Shown one piece after another: positions 62,434-64,000 of a DNA stretch of 64,000 nucleotides. Source of the stretch: Gemmatimonadota bacterium (GTDB lineage: Bacteria; Gemmatimonadota; Gemmatimonadetes; Palauibacterales; Palauibacteraceae); assembly GCA_022820995.1 (NCBI GenBank), contig JAJEEM010000032.1, positions 20,234 through 84,233 of the forward strand, given 5' to 3'. The position numbers and the translations under genes were made by a program. A model generated the notes under the pieces. That model had not been told where the DNA came from. It did not search any database and was given only the letters and a program-made list of their open reading frames with translations. The number at the start of each line of letters is the position of its first letter. Positions within the stretch are counted from its first letter, which is position 1.

Positions 62434-63824
62434 TGGAGTTCATCACAGGGAAACACCTCTCTCGCCGGACGTTCCTGCGGGGCGCGGGGGCGACCGTCGC
62501 CCTGCCGCTGCTCGACGCGATGGTCCCGGCGGGCCGGCTGTGGGCGCGTGAGGTCGCGGATCCGACGCGGCTCGTCTGCATCGAGATGGTGCACGGCTCG
62601 GCGGGGAGCAGCGGGTTCGGGGCGGCGCAGAACTACTGGTCTCCCGCGGAGACGGGCCGCGGCTTCGACCTGTCGCCGACGGCGTTGAGTTCGCTCGAGC
62701 CGTACCGGGATCTTCTGACGATCATCAGCGATACGGACGTGGAACCGGCCGAGGCCAGACAGCCGAAGGAAATCGGGGGCGACCACTTCCGGTCGAGCGC
62801 GACGTTCCTCACGCAGGCGCATCCGAAGCAGACCGAGAGTTCGGACGTCTTCGTGGGGACCTCGATGGACCAGCTCTACGCGAACCGGTTCGGGCAGGAC
62901 ACGCCGATCCCGTCGATGCAGCTCTGCATCGAGAACGTCGACCAGGCGGGAGGCTGCGCGTACGGGTACGCGTGCGTCTACACGGACACGATCAGCTGGT
63001 CGTCGCCGACGCAGCCGCTTCCGATGATCCGGGATCCGCGGGTCGCCTTCGACCAGCTCTTCGGGGCGGGCGGGACGCCGGAGGCGCGCGCGGCGCGGCA
63101 GCGTTCGAGCGCCAGCATCCTCGACTTCCTCACCGGCGAGGTCGCGAGCCTGAAGGGCCGGCTCGATCCTTCCGACCGGCAGCGCATGGACCGCTACCTG
63201 GAGAACGTGAGGGAGATCGAGCGCCGCATCCAGCGGGTGGTGGCGCGCAACGAGTCCGGCGAGAACCGGGATCTTCCGGAGGCGCCGGCGGGCGTGCCCG
63301 ATTCGTTCGACGAGCACGTGAAGCTGATGTTCGACCTGCAGGCGCTCGCCTTCCAGGCCGACATGACGCGCGTGTTCTCGTTCAAGATGGGACGGGACGC
63401 GTCGGGGCGGGTCTATCCGGAGAGCGGGATCGACAACGGCTTCCACCCGGCGTCGCACCACGGCGACAACGAGAACAACATCACGGACTTCGCGCAGATC
63501 AACCGCTACCACGTCGGGCTCGTCCCGTACTTCCTCGACCGGCTGAAGGAGTCGATGGAAGGGGACACGCACCTGCTCGACAAGACGATGATCGTCTACG
63601 GGTCGCCGATGGGGGATCCGAACGTGCACAACCACAAGCGGTGCCCGCTCTTCGTGGTGGGCGGCGCGCACGGAAGGATGGAGGGCAACCTGCACCTGCG
63701 GGCCGCGCCGGGGACGCCGATGGCGAACGTGATGCTGAGCCTCATGCACCGGCTCGGAATGGACGACATGACGAGCTTCGGGAACAGCACCGGGTCGTTC
63801 TCCTTCGCGGAGGCGGCGGACTGA
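62433..63824 (+). CDS. DUF1552 Tat-exported protein (copy 2)
   Basis: A 463-residue paralog of 9619-11019, with Tat signal SRRTFLRGAGATVALPLL, GGDHFRSSATFLTQAH, GTSMDQ, HPASHHGDNEN and YGSPMGDPNVHNH. Long runs are identical, for example the region around PSMQLCIENVDQAGG, so the two cassettes share ancestry. It starts at 62433 with GGGAGG upstream and its stop overlaps the start of the ankyrin gene by one base (TGATG). Confidence 0.92.
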   Translation: MEFITGKHLSRRTFLRGAGATVALPLLDAMVPAGRLWAREVADPTRLVCIEMVHGSAGSSGFGAAQNYWSPAETGRGFDLSPTALSSLEPYRDLLTIISDTDVEPAEARQPKEIGGDHFRSSATFLTQAHPKQTESSDVFVGTSMDQLYANRFGQDTPIPSMQLCIENVDQAGGCAYGYACVYTDTISWSSPTQPLPMIRDPRVAFDQLFGAGGTPEARAARQRSSASILDFLTGEVASLKGRLDPSDRQRMDRYLENVREIERRIQRVVARNESGENRDLPEAPAGVPDSFDEHVKLMFDLQALAFQADMTRVFSFKMGRDASGRVYPESGIDNGFHPASHHGDNENNITDFAQINRYHVGLVPYFLDRLKESMEGDTHLLDKTMIVYGSPMGDPNVHNHKRCPLFVVGGAHGRMEGNLHLRAAPGTPMANVMLSLMHRLGMDDMTSFGNSTGSFSFAEAAD

Positions 63825-64000
63825 TGCGGCGCGCGCGATCGATCGTCTTTGCCACCGCGGCGCTGCTCGCGCTCGGGGCGGCGGCGCCGGCCGGGTCGCC
63901 GGCCGGGCCCGATGCTCCGGTGGCCGACGCGGCCATGCGCGGCGACTTGGACGCCGTGCGGTCGCTGCTCGCCGCGGGCGAGGACGTGAACGGCGCCCTG
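63824..64000 (+). CDS. Ankyrin-repeat exported protein, N-terminal part (cut by the right edge)
   Basis: ATG 63824 opens a frame with signal sequence (IVFATAALLALGAAA) and the first ankyrin-like helix (PVADAAMRGDLDAVRSLLAAGEDVNGAL), matching the opening of the ankyrin protein at 11055-13097 (PVAEAAARGDIESVRTLLRDGADVNAAQ). It runs off the window. It is the third gene of the duplicated cassette. Confidence 0.85.
   Translation, partial: MRRARSIVFATAALLALGAAAPAGSPAGPDAPVADAAMRGDLDAVRSLLAAGEDVNGAL

Noticed and set aside
1..64000. CRISPR array or rRNA/tRNA genes
   Set aside because: No regularly spaced repeats with unique spacers beyond the short tandem repeats listed, and no rRNA or convincing tRNA was recognised.

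Overview
The window is high-GC bacterial chromosome (one 60-base line at 31621 counts 41/60 G+C). It is rich in exported enzymes, lipoproteins, c-type heme proteins with DUF1592/DUF1552 domains, six-bladed beta-propellers and PadR/permease-prefix genes. This mix suggests Gemmatimonadota or a relative (Acidobacteriota is the main alternative). There is no rRNA marker, so the placement is inference.

Layout. 1-490: start of an RND efflux pump. 545-2005: a 22-nt tandem repeat, then two convergent truncated genes (MpaB-like oxygenase and DUF5916 protein) fused at a deletion junction. 2017-6991: threonine dehydratase, AAA/DUF4143 ATPase with a palindromic operator, Na+ symporter, chorismate mutase-prephenate dehydrogenase. 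7149-13097: cassette of DUF1592 heme protein, DUF1552 protein and ankyrin protein, repeated at 59929-64000. 13087-15942: degraded NYN/HicB pair, VOC protein and an IS110-family element. 16045-19245: secreted heme/copper monooxygenase-like protein, unknown secreted protein, exported creatininase-like protein. 19385-23974 and 44888-48340: two giant LRR-metalloprotease lipoproteins. 24212-28675: four genes coupled by 4-nt overlaps (MBL, amidohydrolase, CcdA, TlpA-like). 28679-29275: a peroxiredoxin with an in-frame UGA at the peroxidatic position and a bSECIS-like hairpin, a probable selenoprotein. 29422-34111: serine hydrolase, aminotransferase, rhodanese lipoprotein, a Panacea gene coupled to a 36-residue membrane peptide, Uma2 nuclease. 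34899-38371: a lower-GC operon (two sampled lines count 32/60 and 30/60) of two small exported Cys-rich proteins, two propeller lipoproteins and a redoxin-like anchor. 38426-44905: S10 peptidase, aldolase-like lipoprotein, exported HDAC-like deacetylase, intact MpaB-like oxygenase, YchF-like ATPase, DUF6165. 48704-53521: solute-binding lipoprotein, P450 plus ferredoxin, panB, SDR remnant, quinone reductase. 53525-59823: propeller lipoproteins around a PadR gene and four tandem permease-prefix membrane proteins.

Main leads are the candidate selenoprotein, the low-GC peptide/propeller/redoxin operon, the Panacea-membrane peptide pair, the NYN-HicB pair, the duplicated DUF1592-DUF1552-ankyrin cassette, and the IS110 element with its probable guide-RNA region. 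Functions at cassette and operon level are inferred from gene order.
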